From a virus, in the IMG/VR virus record IMGVR_UViG_3300025127_000109, positions 1 to 36,755 of that record: a stretch of 36,755 nt of DNA. One strand, given 5' to 3'. Within the stretch, counting starts at the first letter, position 1. Each line of letters begins with the position of its first letter. The notes beneath the pieces are model-generated. The model was not told the origin of the DNA. It saw only the letters and a list, made by a program, of their open reading frames with translations, and did no database searches. The position numbers were made by a program, and so were the translations under genes. This document shows, piece by piece, positions 36,298 through 36,755 of the stretch.

Positions 36298-36755
36298 ATG
36301 CCGAACTGGTGTTCAAATCATCTCTACGTTCGTGGAGATAAAACTAAAATACAAGAGATAGTAGATGCCGTTGCCAAGTACGAAGGCAAGGACAGCTGCA
36401 AGCTCTTTGAGACTATAGTTCCTATGCCCAAGGAGTTGGAAGATACGACTGCTGGCAAAGGAGATAACTGGTACGACTGGAGACTGTCTAACTGGGGTAC
36501 AAAGTGGGAGGCTTGTTATGCTGACGTAACTGAAACCGAGGAGTACGATGATGGTCAGCTGTACGCTAATATAGCATTCGATACAGCTTGGTCTCCACCT
36601 ATCCCGGTCTACGACGCCCTTGAAAAGAAGGGTATTACAGTCGTGGCTGAGTACGAAGAACCAGGAATGGGCTTCGCTGGTCGCTATGAGGGTGGCAAGG
36701 ACGAGACTTGGGAATACCGAGAGCTTGGTTGCCAAGAAGATAAAGAATGTTTAGC
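36298..36755 (+). CDS. Api92/DUF1281-like protein, N-terminal part (continues at 1)
   Basis: Starts at ATG 36298 after AAAGGA. 'MPNWCSNHLYVRGDKTKIQE' is the family's hallmark opening. 'LSNWGTKWEACYADVTE' (the W-G-T-K-W segment) and 'FDTAWSPPIPVYDALEKKGI' follow. The frame runs off the window and continues at base 1 to a stop at 162, for 154 aa in all. The fold is predicted as ferredoxin-like; the function is unknown. It ends just before the methyltransferase locus, so it belongs to the same rightward operon. Confidence 0.9.
   Translation, partial: MPNWCSNHLYVRGDKTKIQEIVDAVAKYEGKDSCKLFETIVPMPKELEDTTAGKGDNWYDWRLSNWGTKWEACYADVTETEEYDDGQLYANIAFDTAWSPPIPVYDALEKKGITVVAEYEEPGMGFAGRYEGGKDETWEYRELGCQEDKECL
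36601..36755. repeat. Right copy of the 155-bp terminal overlap
   Basis: Matches bases 1-155 except two single-base differences (36624 and 36742). It indicates that the window is a circular genome opened inside the Api92-like gene. Confidence 0.9.

Overview
The window is a near-complete, circularly closing genome of a tailed, podovirus-like phage, most likely lytic and marine. Bases 36601-36755 repeat bases 1-155 with two mismatches. One gene runs off the right end and continues in frame from base 1, so the unit genome is about 36,600 bp. I see no integrase, repressor, tRNA, CRISPR array or insertion sequence. The marine assignment is inferred from protein families that I remember as common in marine phages. 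The host cannot be read from the sequence. A secreted protein with a PEP-CTERM-like tail hints at a Gram-negative host with an exosortase system, possibly in the PVC group, but this is weak.

Layout: (1) Rightward early genes run from about 33.3 kb through the origin to 7.1 kb. The segment 33.4-36.75 kb holds small phage proteins of mostly unknown function, a DUF7178-like protein and an Api92/DUF1281-like protein. From 0.17 kb come a C5 cytosine methyltransferase with a 401-codon ORF nested in its +1 frame, two small genes and a terminator. A DNA-metabolism run follows at 1.85-7.1 kb: a helix-turn-helix protein, a PD-(D/E)XK exonuclease, an endonuclease VII-like resolvase, an ERF annealing protein, a small protein with an SSB-like tail, a DUF1599-like protein, a terminator, a DnaB-type helicase and a possible PD-(D/E)XK protein. 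No polymerase or primase is recognisable, so host replication proteins are probably borrowed. (2) Leftward late genes run from 32.1 down to 7.1 kb. In transcription order they are small terminase, large terminase, a small winged-helix-like protein, portal, tail lysozyme, a small protein, scaffold, SU10/DUF5309-type capsid, an attenuating terminator, neck adaptor, a small beta protein, a lectin-like protein, membrane/holin-like proteins, an acidic protein, the PEP-CTERM-like protein, five tiny lysine-rich proteins, two further basic proteins, a nozzle-like protein, two fibres (one with a peptidase S74 chaperone), an acetyltransferase-like protein, and three internal-virion or ejection candidates ending in an 1148-aa LPD38-type protein. 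The two gene sets converge and overlap by 12 bp at 7106-7117.

The control region (32.1-33.45 kb) is the most interesting non-coding part. Two perfect TTGACA -35 boxes sit back to back 11 bp apart. One fires left into the small terminase gene. The other fires right into about 340 nt with no ORF that can be folded by hand into many compensating stems, including two pseudoknots, and ends at a GC-rich hairpin: a candidate new structured RNA. Beyond it lies AT-rich DNA with four CATCTTTTTG-like repeats, perfect dyads and GCTAAT repeats, which may be a replication or regulatory region. It is followed by an extended -10 promoter and a repeat-bearing leader.

The two strongest leads are the dual-coded methyltransferase locus, where both frames look protein-like and can start from one ribosome-binding site (ATGTG), and the structured RNA at the divergent promoter.
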